DNA of 64,000 nucleotides, taken from the NCBI GenBank assembly GCA_964030785.1, contig OZ034978.1:14134453-14198452 (forward strand). Reading direction: 5' to 3'. The position numbers and the translations under genes are program-made. The stretch's first letter is position 1. Every line of letters begins with the position of its first letter. The notes below the pieces were generated by a model, which was given only the letters and a program-made list of their open reading frames with translations, did no database searches and was not told the origin of the DNA. This document shows, in pieces, positions 1 through 11,566 of the stretch. The DNA is from Siderastrea siderea. Taxonomy: Eukaryota; Cnidaria; Anthozoa; Scleractinia; Rhizangiidae.

Positions 1-410
1 CCCTCCCTTCCCGAGCCAAACGGAGCCAAACGAAAAATAAACTCAAATTCCAAAGTTCTCCTAAATTAGATAAGCCACGCTGTTTACCAGAATACTTCTA
101 TACTCCTCCCCTTTTCAATGTTGATTATGGGGCTACCAACATAAACCTTGCACAATACTTTCCGGAGCAGAAAAACATTGGTTAGGGGGAGGTAAAATTG
201 GTGAAGTGGTGATGTGTGCGATTTATTGGTTATCAGAAGCTGTCTCAACATTTTTGTCCAAGGTTCTAGCTATTTCATGCTTTTGGACAAAGGTAAGCAT
301 TATTCCACTGGATTGCAGAGCATGTATCTGTTATTTTTCTCCCCATATAGCACTTGTATGCCTGTTTAATGCCTGATGTTCCAACTACAGTATCATTCTT
401 TAAATCATGG
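1..410. other. No gene seen; probably intron of the nucleoside hydrolase gene
   Basis: No convincing exon, repeat or RNA gene is visible. Because the next coding exon (from 1366) begins inside a codon, this stretch is most simply intron sequence of the nucleoside hydrolase gene, whose N-terminal exons are not found in the window. Confidence 0.4.
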
Positions 411-1284
411 CACAGGTAGCCCAAGCGTAATATAAGAGTTTGTATGGAAAATCGAACTGAGGATTCCTATTGATAATTAAATAAGCTTTGATTAGTAAAG
501 CTGCTTAATAAAGTAGATAAAATGTTACCTGGTGTTGGATTTTGTCCTCCTGTGAAGGTTTAGTGTCTTTGGAGAGGTTTTTAATCTTCTACCCTAACAG
601 TGTATAAGAGAAAGACAAGGTCGGATAATGGAGCCAGATCGGCCATCGAACCTGCCTCGAACACAGCGCTAATATCACGTGAAAAAAGGCATGCACTTAC
701 ATAATTTTTGTCTTGCTGGGAGATGGCATAATATTTCTTACTAAAGTTTGTATTTTCAAAACATTATGCCATCTCCCGGAGGGGCTGTCATTTGACGTTC
801 GTTCCCAGTGACGGCTGAGGTTTAATGGCTGAGCTGAGCAACTTTCCCTGGTCCTGGATAAATGATGGCGGTTTTCGAACTTGTGTTTGATCTTTTCGAT
901 CGTGTAATGCAGGGAAGAATCAAGGAGTACTCCATTGGATTTCGGGAAGGAGAACTGAAGGCACTACTTTGTGAGCTCGACCTGACAAAATGTAAGTGCA
1001 TGGCTTTTTTCGCACGAATACTGTTAGAGTCGTTTTTGAGGCAGGTTCGATGGCCGATCTGGCTCCATTATCGATTCTTGTCTTTCTCTTATACACTGTT
1101 AGGGTAGAAGATTAAAAACCTCTCCAAAGGGGCTAAACCTTCATAGGAGGACAAAATACAACACCAGGTAACATTTTATCCATTTATTAAGTAGCTTTAC
1201 TTTTCAAAGCTTATTTATTTATAGGTAAGAATCCTTAGTTCGATTCTCCATACAAACTCTTATATTACGCTTGGGTTACCTGTG
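411..1284. mobile_element. Non-autonomous TIR element with ~230-bp inverted arms
   Basis: The left arm starts CACAGGTAGCCCAAGCGTAA and the right arm ends in its reverse complement with a few mismatches (TTACGCTTGGGTTACCTGTG). The similarity continues for about 230 bp on both sides (411-640 and 1041-1284). A second small palindrome (about 718-782) with arms GGGAGATGGCATAAT lies inside the left half. The element occupies the intron just upstream of the last nucleoside hydrolase exon. A partial relative of the arm is present near 21355. No transposase is visible, so this is a non-autonomous element or large foldback; its superfamily is unknown. Confidence 0.75.
862..991 (+). CDS. Candidate first exon inside the TIR element, product unknown
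   Basis: An open frame begins with ATG at 862 (MMAVFELVFDLFDRV...) and runs for 43 codons to a good splice donor (AAAAT|GTAAGT, intron from 992). It lies in the spacer between the two long inverted arms of the surrounding element, so it may belong to the element rather than the host. I do not recognise the protein and found no matching downstream exon. It does not supply the DxDxxxDD-type N-terminus expected for the nucleoside hydrolase. It could be a chance open frame. Confidence 0.2.
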
Positions 1285-1365
1285 ATCATGGCAGCCTAAT
1301 GTGTCAACCCTTAATATGAAGGAACTTCATTCTGACACTCAAATGTCACTGATCTTGATTGGCAG

Positions 1366-2096
1366 GTGATTTCAAGGGGTCTGCATCCCATTTTCATGGT
1401 CTCGATGGCCTTGGTGACGTCGAGGACATCCCCAACCCAGACATGTCATTGTTGAAGTCAGAACATGCCGTAAATGTCCTGATCAGACTTATTAATGAAC
1501 ATCCTGGTGAAATAACCTTGGTACCTATTGGTCCATTGACAAATATTGCACTTGCTTGCCGACTTGATCCAGGTATTTGTTCTAAACTAAAAGATGTTGT
1601 TATTATGGGAGGAAACATTGAAGCTAGAGGCAACACATATGTGAGTGCAGAATTCAATTTTCATTTTGACGTAGAAGCAGCCCATATTGTACTAAACGAG
1701 CTCATGTCGCCAATCTCCTTGGTAACATGGGAAGTTTGCCTTAAGCATACATTCTCTTGGGATTTTTATGACTCCTACTGCGGACAAGGAACAAAGAAAT
1801 CTCATTTTGCAAAGAAGATTACAAACTTGTCAGCCTCATTTTACAAGAAAAAATATGCTGGGATGGGAAGAGGTTATACAAGCTGTGACCCACTTGCCAT
1901 GTCAGTTGCTGTCCAGCCAGAGATTGTAACTAAGGAAACAAGTGTCTATGCTACACTGGAACTGCATGGACATTTGACAAGAGGTCAAATGGTTGTAGAT
2001 TGGCGTGGACATCTAGGGAAGAAACCCAATGTCAGGATAGTGGAAGAAGTCAACATTGAAGCGCACAAGGCTCTGATGATGAAGTCTTTGGAATAA
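1366..2096 (+). CDS. Inosine/uridine-preferring nucleoside hydrolase, C-terminal exon (partial)
   Basis: This exon encodes about 243 residues of an inosine/uridine-preferring nucleoside hydrolase, a family that cleaves the N-glycosidic bond of ribonucleosides for purine and pyrimidine salvage. The exon follows an acceptor (TTGATTGGCAG|GT) and starts after the first base of a codon. Family landmarks in order are the HG-DG-G substrate loop (SHFHGLDGLGDV), LVPIGPLTNIALA, the VIMGG strand, an EFN-F-D-EAA stretch matching the usual EFN..DPEAA, and near the C-terminus a CDPLAM segment where the family usually has HDPLA. The aspartate that helps bind calcium is kept but the histidine is cysteine. 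The N-terminal DxDxxxDD metal site lies on exons not found in the window. TAA stop at 2094. The frame is undisrupted, so the gene looks functional as far as seen. Confidence 0.88.
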
Positions 2097-2902
2097 ATCA
2101 AATGTGTCACTCAGTTGTGCGTTTAGTATCATAACTGTGTGATAGAAACTTTAAGTATCAATTTCCCTACACTCTGGCAGCATGAAACAGTCTTCAAAAG
2201 TGGTTACAATTTCCTGATCAACTATAACTGATAAGCTTGGAGCTGAGTTTGAAACCAAAAACTTGTTTACTTGAAAATAGATAGATAGATAGATGCCTTT
2301 ATTTAGAAAAATACATATAAGAAAAAAATATGCTTGTATTACTCAGGGTAGTCCATTCAGGGAGCTTACAAAGCATTCCTGATATCAACAGGAGCCCTGA
2401 GTTGTCTAACTAAATATATGGAAATAATTTTTTAAGCCTTTGTTTAGTAAAAAAACACATGCTTCTAACCCTGGCAGGGGAGGAGAGAGGGGACAGGAGG
2501 CCCCTATATCAAAGTAACAAGGAACTTCATGAGAAATTTTGAAAGGAACCCATATACGATCACAGAATCTCCCATGGGTATGGCTATTTATTTTCACCCC
2601 TAAGATATTGTGACAAGAAGTTAATTGTCAGTTTTTTCAGATTTTACACCCAAAATGAACTAGAAATAATTATTGTGGTTGTGGATGTTTTAGATATTAA
2701 CACCCTAAGCAGTAGTAAATAGTCAATTTTGACCCCTAACAAGTATGGTGAGCATCCTGTCCTGTCACTTTTATATTAAGGCAGAAAAGGCGAAACGACC
2801 CACGTAAGAGATGACAGTGATGCTAAAATTTGGCCTGATGGTATTTTCGTTCTAAGTTTTCGTCGTAACAGTAAATGTATGATTTCAACTCAAGGTGATC
2901 TT
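2097..2902. other. 3' flank of nucleoside hydrolase; no gene seen
   Basis: This covers the probable 3' UTR and intergenic DNA. A short (GATA)n microsatellite is at about 2274-2294. I saw no convincing polyadenylation signal beyond the AATAAA overlapping the stop codon, and no other gene. Confidence 0.4.
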
Positions 2903-3540
2903 AGAATAGGCGATTCTCCGCTATGTTATTTCTGTGGTGAAGAGATAGAAACGTTGGAACACTTTTTCTTTTTCTGTGAAAGGGTACGCACTTTCTGGAA
3001 GGAACTAAACACCATCCTCAAATCGCAAAAGATAACTTCTAGTTCTTTTGATATCAAAGATATAATTTTTGGCCTTTTTCACCGGAGAACAACAGGGAGC
3101 AAATACTTCATCTACCGTTCTAAGTTAAATAAAACCTCCCTCTCTACTCCCATACTACTAACAAAATGTAAGAATACATACCAAATCGAGCGTTTCATTT
3201 CGAGGAAAGACAACAAACTACCTTCACAATAAAAAATGGGAACCCTTCATTTCACTAATGGAGCAGTAGCTATCACCTCCACGACGAACTTAAGTTAAAC
3301 AACGGGTATTGCTTTTTGTTAATCTTCAGGTGGCGTAGCATTGTATAGGTATAATGTAGAGTGTAGTTTAATGTTTTATCGTGCTGTAGTGGTCAACAGA
3401 ATATGTATATCTAAATACGTAAATGTGTAAGTATTTAAGTAATTATGTAAATTAGTGGGTAGGCATGTAGAGTTTATTTGTAGTTTCTTTATGTCTTACA
3501 TTCTATATTCAATAAAAAAAAAATCTTAAAAAAAAAAAAA
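2903..3540 (+). mobile_element. 5'-truncated LINE (non-LTR retrotransposon) 3' fragment with poly(A)
   Basis: The open frame over 2879-3232 carries a CYFCGEEIETLEHFFFFCE motif followed by a Trp (FWKEL). This matches the C-terminal zinc-binding domain found after reverse transcriptase in many LINEs (C-x2-C ... ET-x2-H-F-x3-C). About 290 bp of untranslated sequence follows, then AATAAA-rich sequence and a run of A ending at about 3540, as expected for a retroposed 3' end. The RT and endonuclease domains are missing. A 16-17-nt match (ACTCAAGGTGATCTTA) lies at 2887 and again just after the poly(A), suggesting a target-site duplication, so the inserted LINE probably starts near 2903. Confidence 0.75.
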
Positions 3541-3543
3541 CTC

Positions 3544-3816
3544 AAGGTGATCTTACACGGGACGATTCGCAACGACGATCGAAAGTTGATGCCGTGTAAC
3601 ACGGGTTCGCAGACGATTTTCTGCACAATTTTTGCATTTTCAAATTTGCAACGCCAAATCACAAATATTGCCCAAGTTGTTTCGTGTGTAACATGCCCTT
3701 CGTCATTTTTTTGCGCGACGGCATCCCAGAACCCTATTAAACGTACATTAAAAATCGAGGCTGAGTTTCGCTAAAAATCGTCGTTGCGAGACATCCCGTG
3801 TATGTAACATCACCTT
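3544..3816. mobile_element. MITE, family 1 (ends ..ACACGGGACGATTCGCAACG)
   Basis: The left end (AAGGTGATCTTACACGGGAC, then GATTCGCAACGACGAT) is mirrored at the right end (AAAAATCGTCGTTGCGAGAC, then ATCCCGTGTATGTAACATCACCTT). Related ends occur at 34010 and 38258-38420, showing a dispersed family. The interior has no credible coding sequence. Confidence 0.75.
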
Positions 3817-5295
3817 CAACTTTTATTAATGACTTAAAAGTCTAGCCGAGGGTAAAACCCTCTACTAATGGGACATTTAAGTAAAACAATTCTAAAAATA
3901 TACCTAACATTATGTTAAACACCCTACTTATAGGCAACACTCAAGGTAATTATTTAGACTAACAAAACTAAATTAGATAAATAAATGAATAAAATGAGTC
4001 AGTTATTTCTAATAAATTTCACGAAAATGTTTGGAGGTCAAGTTTTGTCGGCTTCGTAATTCTTTTCTTAGTTGTTTCTTTAGTCCCGGATACGTGATCT
4101 AATCCTTGATCCTGTCTGAGATCGGATCCGGTCCGTGATATATAAAACACGCCTGCGTAACAAGCGTTTATTTAGCCGAGCGCGGGGCGCGAAACAAACA
4201 ATAAACGTTTGCACTTGGCTATAAAATAAACGCCTGTTATCATGAATGGTTTCTCGTGCTTTGTTATGACTAAGCACCACCCACTTCGGAGCACCACTTT
4301 CTGAGAGTTGAAAAGATCCCCCACCCCCGTCCACATAAAAACTCGAGACTTGTATCAGCTAATGTATTAGCTGGTGTGAGCTGGTCAAAGCCCCCGGGGG
4401 GGACTCTCATATGAAAGGGACGGGGATGCTCGTCGGAAAATTAGAATTAAACCCTTAATAAATTAAAGGAGACCCATCTGGGCATGGCTTAGGCTTTACT
4501 TGACTCTTATAGATCATACAACCAAATAAGAGCTGAGGTGAAATTAATTGCGCTCAAGATATTGACATCGAATGCTACAGAACACCAACACAGTATGAAG
4601 GCGTTTGGTTTTTGAAGTCCTGAGCACCCTAAGAGAGACCAAAATCTTCAATTTACACCCCAAAGTAAGACAACGAGCATTATAGGAGTCCCCCCCCCCC
4701 ACCGGGAGGGGGGGGGGGGTCAAAGCAGACATTTGTAGCGTTTGGCCGTAAGCCACGGTCTGAACTTCCTTGTTGGCAGAGATCACAGCAACTTCAGCTG
4801 CAACTGTTCACTACTTTATTGGAATCACTACGGTTATTTATAATAAATATTAACGCACACTTTTACTTTAGTGCGCACACTTTTTTCCTGATTAGAATAT
4901 ACTTAGCAAATCGTATTAGGAATTAGTTTAATATACATATATTAAGTAATTATAAGAGTTTTAATCTTTTTATTAATCATGCTGAACAACTGTGAATCAT
5001 CGACAAAGTAGCATCTAGAATCCTACACTTTGCAAAATAAACGGTGATACGTGTGCATAAGCAACTTGATACCCAGTTTCGCAACACGTTTATAGTCTGC
5101 ACGGATATTACGTTTAGCCACGATATGTCACGCAATGTCACGTTCGGTGCCCACATTCTTTGCAGTGATTGGCCAGCTATTTTAGGAACTGTCACTGCTC
5201 AGATAAAATGACGGACGCGGACATACTTCGGAGCAGAAGAAGAGCAAACTTTTACAGCGACTGCAGCGTTCTTGACTGCCAAAAAACTTTGAAAA
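3817..5295. other. Intergenic, no gene; repeat scraps and a C/G homopolymer palindrome
   Basis: No exon is recognisable. At about 4390-4440 is a piece of a GC-rich repeat (CCCCCGGGGGGGACTCTCAT...) resembling the ends of the elements at 28217 and 43848. A C-run followed by a G-run (about 4690-4720) forms a short palindrome. The last ~130 bases before 5296 are presumably the RhoBTB 5' UTR and promoter, but no core promoter motif stands out. Confidence 0.4.
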
Positions 5296-8200
5296 ATGAT
5301 GGATGTAAAACTTGTATTTTTGGGAGATGGCGGCGTTGGGAGATCAAGTTTTATCTGTTGTGCAAGAGACTATACTCCATGCGACTGCTGCAGTGTGGTA
5401 AACATTATGGTCAATGGCAAAACCTTATCAGTGGGTCTCTGGAAAACATACACGGAAAAAGAAGATTACGCTCGTTTGAGACCTTTATCGTACCAAGGAG
5501 CACACGCTTTCCTGGCGTGTTTCGATGTGGCAAATAGAGCCTCTTTTCAAAACGTGATAGAGAAATGGATTCCAGAAGTTCGTCAGTTTGACCCAAACAT
5601 ACCAATACTTCTCTTGGGGACCAAGACGGATCTTCGAGGCGCCAAGTAAGTTGCGCAAAGGAAATTTGAGTAGCATGTTAATTAGACACTTTCCTCTAAA
5701 AATTGCACATTATATTAAAAGCACCAAGGGAAACTTGTTTCCCCACAGGCATCGCAAGCTCAGTGTGAGGGTCAGCCTGTTGATTACGCAACAACATCAT
5801 GGGCTACAATTATCAGGGTCTTAAAGGGGTGTCATGGGATCCCTGGAGCCCAGAATGTTTTTGGCGTGGAGCCCGGAGCCCAAAGCCTTTTACTACTTGG
5901 AACCCGGACAAAAATGACGATTCTTGTTTGAGTACAGTTGTGGAGCCCTAGAGCCCCAATTTTTCTGTCTTGGAGCCCTGGAGCCCTGGAGCCCTGCATT
6001 TTTTAGCCCGGATCCCTGGAACCCTAAACCCCTTTGGGACCCTGAAATATAAGGATTTGTATGGGAATCCTGGTAATAGATTCAAGAAGATTGTATAAAA
6101 AAGCCTTACCTTATTTCCATGGTGTGTTTCTTGCTTCTGGTGTGGATATTTTACTGATCTATCAAGATTCAAGTGATTTCTTTGGTTCGCATGTTTCCAG
6201 AATTGCTTCAAATTGCAATGGTTCAGCAAAATAACTACACCAGAAGCAAGAAACATACTGTGGAAGTCAGGTAAGGTCTCAAATGAAAACCTTCTGAGGT
6301 TCTCCTATTACAGATTACAATGTAGCCTGTGAACAGCCTCCTTTGTGAGTAAAAGAGTGCAAGGAAAAATCAGCAAGTGGAGAGAGACAACCATTGACTT
6401 GGAAGGGAAACACGCTGCAGATCCTCTATCCTCACACCACGTACCCCCTCTGCTCGCTGATTTTTATTGCGCTAAGTGAGCAAGACATGAGAAGAGGCTT
6501 TAAAGTGGAGATAAATAAGTTTTATTTGATCAGAACTAATTCTTACTAGATATTTCCACTGCTACTATCAACAGCTTCAAATCTGTAAGTTGATGTGACA
6601 TGCACACCATGCTTAGGATGCCTGTGAAATCTTTTAAAATCTAGTTGTGATCATTGAATGAGTAATTTCCTGCAAATTATTGGCACTTCTAGAGGGGTGA
6701 ACAAATAGCTAAAATGCTTTTTTGGTTCATTTTTTGCAACAGTTGTGCTACTGATCAGAGGAGCATTGTGACAAGAAGAGAAGGCAAGGCTCTTGCAGAA
6801 TCCCTTGGTGTGACATATGCAGAATGCAGTTCCAAGTTGCGTTATGGATTACGACAAGCCATTAAAACTGCTATTGGATTGTTTTTAAACCCACAAAGAA
6901 GTTCTGGGATAAAAAGATTCTTTAAGACCAAGAGCAAGAAATCCAATTCAGCCAAAGGAGACAAACCAGTTTTTCCTGTACTGCCACCTACAGGTACTGT
7001 AAAAATAAATAAACAACTAAACAAACAAACAAACAAATAAATACCCGGTAAATATTATATTTCATTACAGCAAATTGTGTCTACAGATGAATCTCTCTAA
7101 CGTGGATGACAAAGGCTGGAAATTTTCCAGTATCAACACTCCAGTCCATTTGGTGATAATTCCTTCGAGCTATAGAGGACAGGGCAGAGTTTCACATTTT
7201 CAGCAATAAGAAACAGAGGCAGTGCTTTCCAGTGTGCCATTCTTGGTTGTGACACTATTTTCGCATCTGTAACCAAACTGAAATTTCCCACATGCATGCA
7301 CAGATGATAAAATTCATCTCACTGACTGGACCAGTCCAGATACCATGCCGACATGAACAGGCCCTAACAATGGGATTACCAAACCAGTGAGGGGGGTGGA
7401 AGGGAGTTCCCCTACATCAGCTATATATGTAGATATGTGCTGCCCCGCGGTTTAAAACTTTTTAAGTTGCTCCATGTTGCTGGACATGCACCAACAAAGT
7501 TTTGTTCCAGTCCCCCCATGGAAGGCTGTTTTTTGTTTGACCCCCCCCCCCCCCCCCATGCCAGCCCTTTGGAAAATATTCCAGTTTAAATTTGTACTTT
7601 TCTTTACAAATTATTGGCTTCTGAGACCCACTCCTCTGTGGAATTTATCAAATGTCCTTCCATGGGGTGAGTATGGATATTGTCTGGACTGCACAAGACA
7701 GTTGAACAATAGGTAATCTACAATGATATAGGCTTGCAGCTAAAAAAATTGTGAAGGAAAGACATAAATGATTATGTTTCACTTTTTGTAGCTTTTGCAC
7801 CTGATGTGGAAGTCCTCACCTCATCATTTTCAAGTGACTGGAAGACCATGATGTCTGATACAGACACTGCAGATGTCAGATTTGTATTCTCTGATGGCAA
7901 GTCAGTGGACGCACATAAAACCATTCTCACTGCAATATCATCCATTTTCAAGAACATTTTCCTGGGTGAAGGGATTCCCTCCCATGAATCGTATGGTCAC
8001 ATCTTTGAGGATATTTCATGGGTCTGCAACAAAGACAGCAGCTGCCCAAATCTCATCCACATCAAAGGACAGTGCCAGAATGAAGGGAAAACAGTAGTAA
8101 AGTTAGAGAAGAGCATCTCGAAAGGAGTCTTCATGGAGGTTTTGACCTTTCTTTACACTGGTTCAGCAGCAATTTCTGAAGAAGAAGACATAAACTTAAT

Positions 8201-11200
8201 CAAAGAAATCCAATCTGTTGCTGAGAAATTTCAGTTGAGTTGGTTGGCAGAATACTGTGCAAATATTGTCAAAGAAGAAGCGTACCTGAATGATAGCCTT
8301 AGTATCTGGTTGAATGACAACACAGGGCTTGCAGCTAAAAAGTTGTTTCTGAACAAGCCATTACAATCTGATGCAAAGTTCCGTGTTGAGGGCAGCATTG
8401 TTTATGGTCACAGGGTGATATTGAAAGCAAGGTCAGAGGTCATGGCAGCCATGTTGGGTGGAGCATTCAGAGAGAGTGACATGGATACAGAGGTAATGGG
8501 GTATTCATAGAAATTGACAGTTTTTCATGATGGGGTAACAAAAGCACTCAACATTAATGGCCTGCAGTTTCTGTATGAAGCAAAAAGGGGGTAGTTCGCT
8601 GACAATCTGCAAACTGTAGGACTGGTGTTTTAGCCAATGAGAAGATAGAAATTCAATGACTGTGGCTGAGAAGTCAATGATTAACAATTATTTGCCGAAG
8701 TGGAGGTGAACAATGGTTGATATTTGCCGAGCCACAAAACCAAACCAGTGGATAGACATCACAAAGTAGTTCCCTTTTTTTCTGAGAAATGAGGGAAAAC
8801 TCCCACGTGAAATCCAGAAAGGGGCGGGTCATGAATTTTCAGCAGATGCAATTACAGTAGAATCCTGATTTTTCGAACCCTCGGTTTTTGAAACTCCCGA
8901 TAATTCGAACCAAAACTGATTTCCCCTCAGCAGTCAAACACTGCAATAAAATATTATTTTACCTCCGATTTAATAAACCCCTTGATAATTCGAACCAATT
9001 TCCTTTTCCCCAGGTGGTTCGAAAAATCGGGATTCCACTGTACAAATTTAATGTAATTATTATCTGCCGTGAGACATTGTTTGTTGAAAGTGCCATACTT
9101 TTCCACTGTTAAAATGAGTTTTGTGGACCACTGTCATCTAGTCAGGTAAAATAAGAATAAAACATTTGTCACTTGTCTTGTTATGTTAACTCACTTTGGT
9201 TTGGATCAAGGAACAATGATTCTAAATACAGTGTTTACTTGAAAGAGCGCTGTAGTGCCTATTAAATTTTTTTACTTTTTGGTGTGGCGCTTATTCGGGG
9301 GCAGCGCTTTTTTAAAACTGGCTTCTTGTGAATAACACAGTCAGATGTAATCATTCTTAGTCTTTGTTTTGTTCATAACAATAGCATAGGAAGGACTGAT
9401 AGGAGTAAAATTATAATTATTATTATTACCAGTATTACATGTATATATTATTATTATTAAATCTACAGATTGAGATTCAGGATGTTTCCCTTGAGAATTT
9501 TCTGGCCATACTGGAGTACCTTTACACTGACCACGCCCCAATAGAAGAGGGTGATTCTGTAGGAATAATGATTTTGGCAAACAGATTCTGCCTGCCAAGA
9601 CTTGTTACTTTGTGTGAGGTGTCTATCACTAAAAAAATGGACTCCGTCATACAGAAGAGAGTGGCTGATGTCACGAGTGATATTATTAAACTCCTTCTTA
9701 CATCTAAGGTAAGATTGCTGTACTAGGTTGTTTCTGAGGTAAACAATGGCTGATTTAGACAGTGGGACTCTCACTTAATACTCCAGGGGCCCATTTCTCG
9801 AAACTCCCGATAACTGTCCTGGCCTGAAAACTATTTTAGGTGCACAATATTCTCGAATATCTATGCAATTTTTATTGATTTTGAAAGCTAAATTTTAATC
9901 TTTATAATTTCCTGAAGCATATCACTAAGTTTGCGCCAATAATTACCGTTAGCTGACAAATATAAATGAGCTCGAAAAAAATATTTACCAGGCCCAGAAA
10001 GTTATTGGGAGTTTTGAGAAATGGGCCCCAGTCCCATGGGACGGGACTTTTCTAGCATATACTGCTCGTGTCATTGAAAAAATCATAAACATTACTCACA
10101 GCAATTAGTATTTCCTCTGGCTCAATATATGTCATATGGTTTTAAAGTGTGTTTCAAAATCCTACAACATCTTTTATGCTGTGTGTTTGCAAAAAGCAGG
10201 AGCTTGTTGAACCTTTGATTTACACAAATCAACTGGGGTCATAGGCTATTGATCAGCAGAACATGTACAACAAAGTTGTGGTCTGGTCTAATTGGCCCAG
10301 AAGTCATGCACAGTCCTCTGGATAGCATGAAACTCTGGATACTATGTAAGATTATGTCTAGGGAAGTCAAAATGTAATAGACGAACCTTTCTCTATACTC
10401 CAGATGTGATTTTTTAAAAGTTTTTATCTCATTTGTACCAAATAAAAATACCTGATTGTGTGATTTTTTAAGAATTATGCAATGTTTGAAAAACTGTATG
10501 GATATTACTAAATTGTGCGATCGGGTGCAATTTTAGGTCAATTGTGTGAAATTGTACCCTTGCATAATATCAGAAGCCCTGATAAAAGCAGCTAGGATCA
10601 GTACCTACATGTAGGCCTCCCTGGATGGGATTCTAGTCCATCACAGGACTCTCTCCAGGGGCCTTTTTCTTGAAAGTCCCCAAAACTTTTCGAACCTGAA
10701 AATCCTGTTTTCAAAATATGAACCACTCATTCTAAAGGGTTATAAGGATAAAAGGATAACATGTCATAACATGTCTTTAAGGTAAGAGATGGTTAACATA
10801 TAAGCACAGTTTCATGCTTAGAAACTTCAATTCCCTGTTTTCAAGAAACGGTGTGAATTATTGTGCCCAAAATCATCCCTTCAAAGAAGTAAATGAGAAC
10901 TTGTGTCAACCATATCAGAGACCAGACAATTGAAAAACGTAGGGGCTACAGTGCCTTGAACATTGGGAGATTGGATGTGTAATACCAGAAACTCATAAGG
11001 ACAGAAGTGAAGTGCCTTTGTAAGCACCTAGGAACACGTCTGAAGACTTTCATTTTCCCTTATTTTTGCCTCCGTAACTAAAAGTGTGACAATCTTATTT
11101 TCCAGGCTCACAATGCCAAGCAGTTGTCAAGGTGGTGTCTCCATGTTATTGCAACAAACTACTCTGTGTTTGAGTCTACTGAAGAATTTGATCTTGTCCA

Positions 11201-11321
11201 AGAAGAAATCAGAGAATATGTCAATGAACATGCATGTAGATGGCCTCCATTAAGAGTACCAGAGGAATATGAGAAAAAAGTCAAATCTTCTGACCTCAAT
11301 TCCAAGTGCAAAGCAATGTGA
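5296..11321 (+). CDS. RHOBTB: RhoBTB-type atypical Rho GTPase with two BTB domains (5 exons, 585 aa)
   Basis: The exons are 5296-5645, 6743-6993, 7792-8492, 9469-9708 and 11106-11321. All junctions are GT-AG, the phases agree, and 1758 nt give 585 residues plus a TGA stop. Residues 1 to ~190 are a Rho-like GTPase fold: P-loop GDGGVGRSS, G4 motif GTKTDL, G5 region ECSS. A short proline-containing linker (PVFPVLPP) follows. BTB1 (from ~219, VRFVFSDGKSVDAHKTIL) carries a long internal insert, as in the family. BTB2 (from ~355, YGHRVILKARSEVMAAMLGG) spans the exon 3/4 junction. The C-terminal region contains the characteristic RWPP. RhoBTB proteins are known as cullin-3 adaptors. The P-loop lysine is arginine and the switch II DTAGQ is lost, so GTP hydrolysis is doubtful. 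The ATG is the first in frame before the core strand MMDVKLVFLG. Confidence 0.92.
5826..6040. repeat. Low-complexity GGAGCCC-rich tract in RhoBTB intron 1
   Basis: Imperfect repeats of GGAGCCC/GGAGCCCTGGAGCCC occur several times between about 5845 and 6035. They are intronic, and no function is suggested by the sequence. Confidence 0.6.
6104..6276. mobile_element. Foldback (MITE-like) element in RhoBTB intron 1
   Basis: Arms of about 50 bp are inverted copies of each other: CCTTACCTTATTTCCATGGT on the left, and on the right the complement reading outwards, with the shared core GTTTCTTGCTTCTGGTGT. The loop is ~65 bp and non-coding. Confidence 0.65.
8855..9040. mobile_element. Pogo/Tc1-like MITE, TA target duplication, RhoBTB intron 3
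   Basis: A 186-bp palindromic element. Its left TIR CAGTAGAATCCTGATTTTTC and right TIR (complement CAGTGGAATCCCGATTTTTC) differ at only a couple of positions, followed by GAACC. It is bounded by TA on both sides (8853-8854 and 9041-9042). The CAGT-GAA--C-CGAT start is typical of pogo/Tigger-like ends. A truncated relative is at 16788-16850. Confidence 0.8.
9786..10029. mobile_element. MITE with GGGGCCCATTTCTCGAAAC ends, RhoBTB intron 4
   Basis: The left end GGGGCCCATTTCTCGAAACT and the right end are inverted copies (…AGTTTTGAGAAATGGGCCCC), enclosing ~190 bp of AT-rich non-coding DNA. More decayed sequence of similar style (GGGGCCTTTTTCTTGAAAGT) lies at about 10657 in the same intron. Confidence 0.75.
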
Positions 11322-11566
11322 CATGTACGAACAAAGATACCTTAGCATTTAGTATACTGAAATAGTTACTTCAATTCTGTTACCAGCTATTTTTGCGAGG
11401 ACTGTAATAAGTATACTTGGACACTGAATTTAATTTGATAAAAAGCGTGTGAAAAGAGTTTAATATAAAGGGCTGTTACTTGAATCAACTGCTAATTTCA
11501 ATGTTATAAATTCTGTTCAGAAAAATTAAGTTGTTGCCATACAGTAACCTTCAGTACCTTGTTTTA

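Noticed and set aside
5169..5537. 122-codon open frame overlapping RhoBTB exon 1
   Set aside because: Out of frame with the clear GTPase reading (5296-5645), which has motifs and an in-phase downstream exon; this is a shadow.
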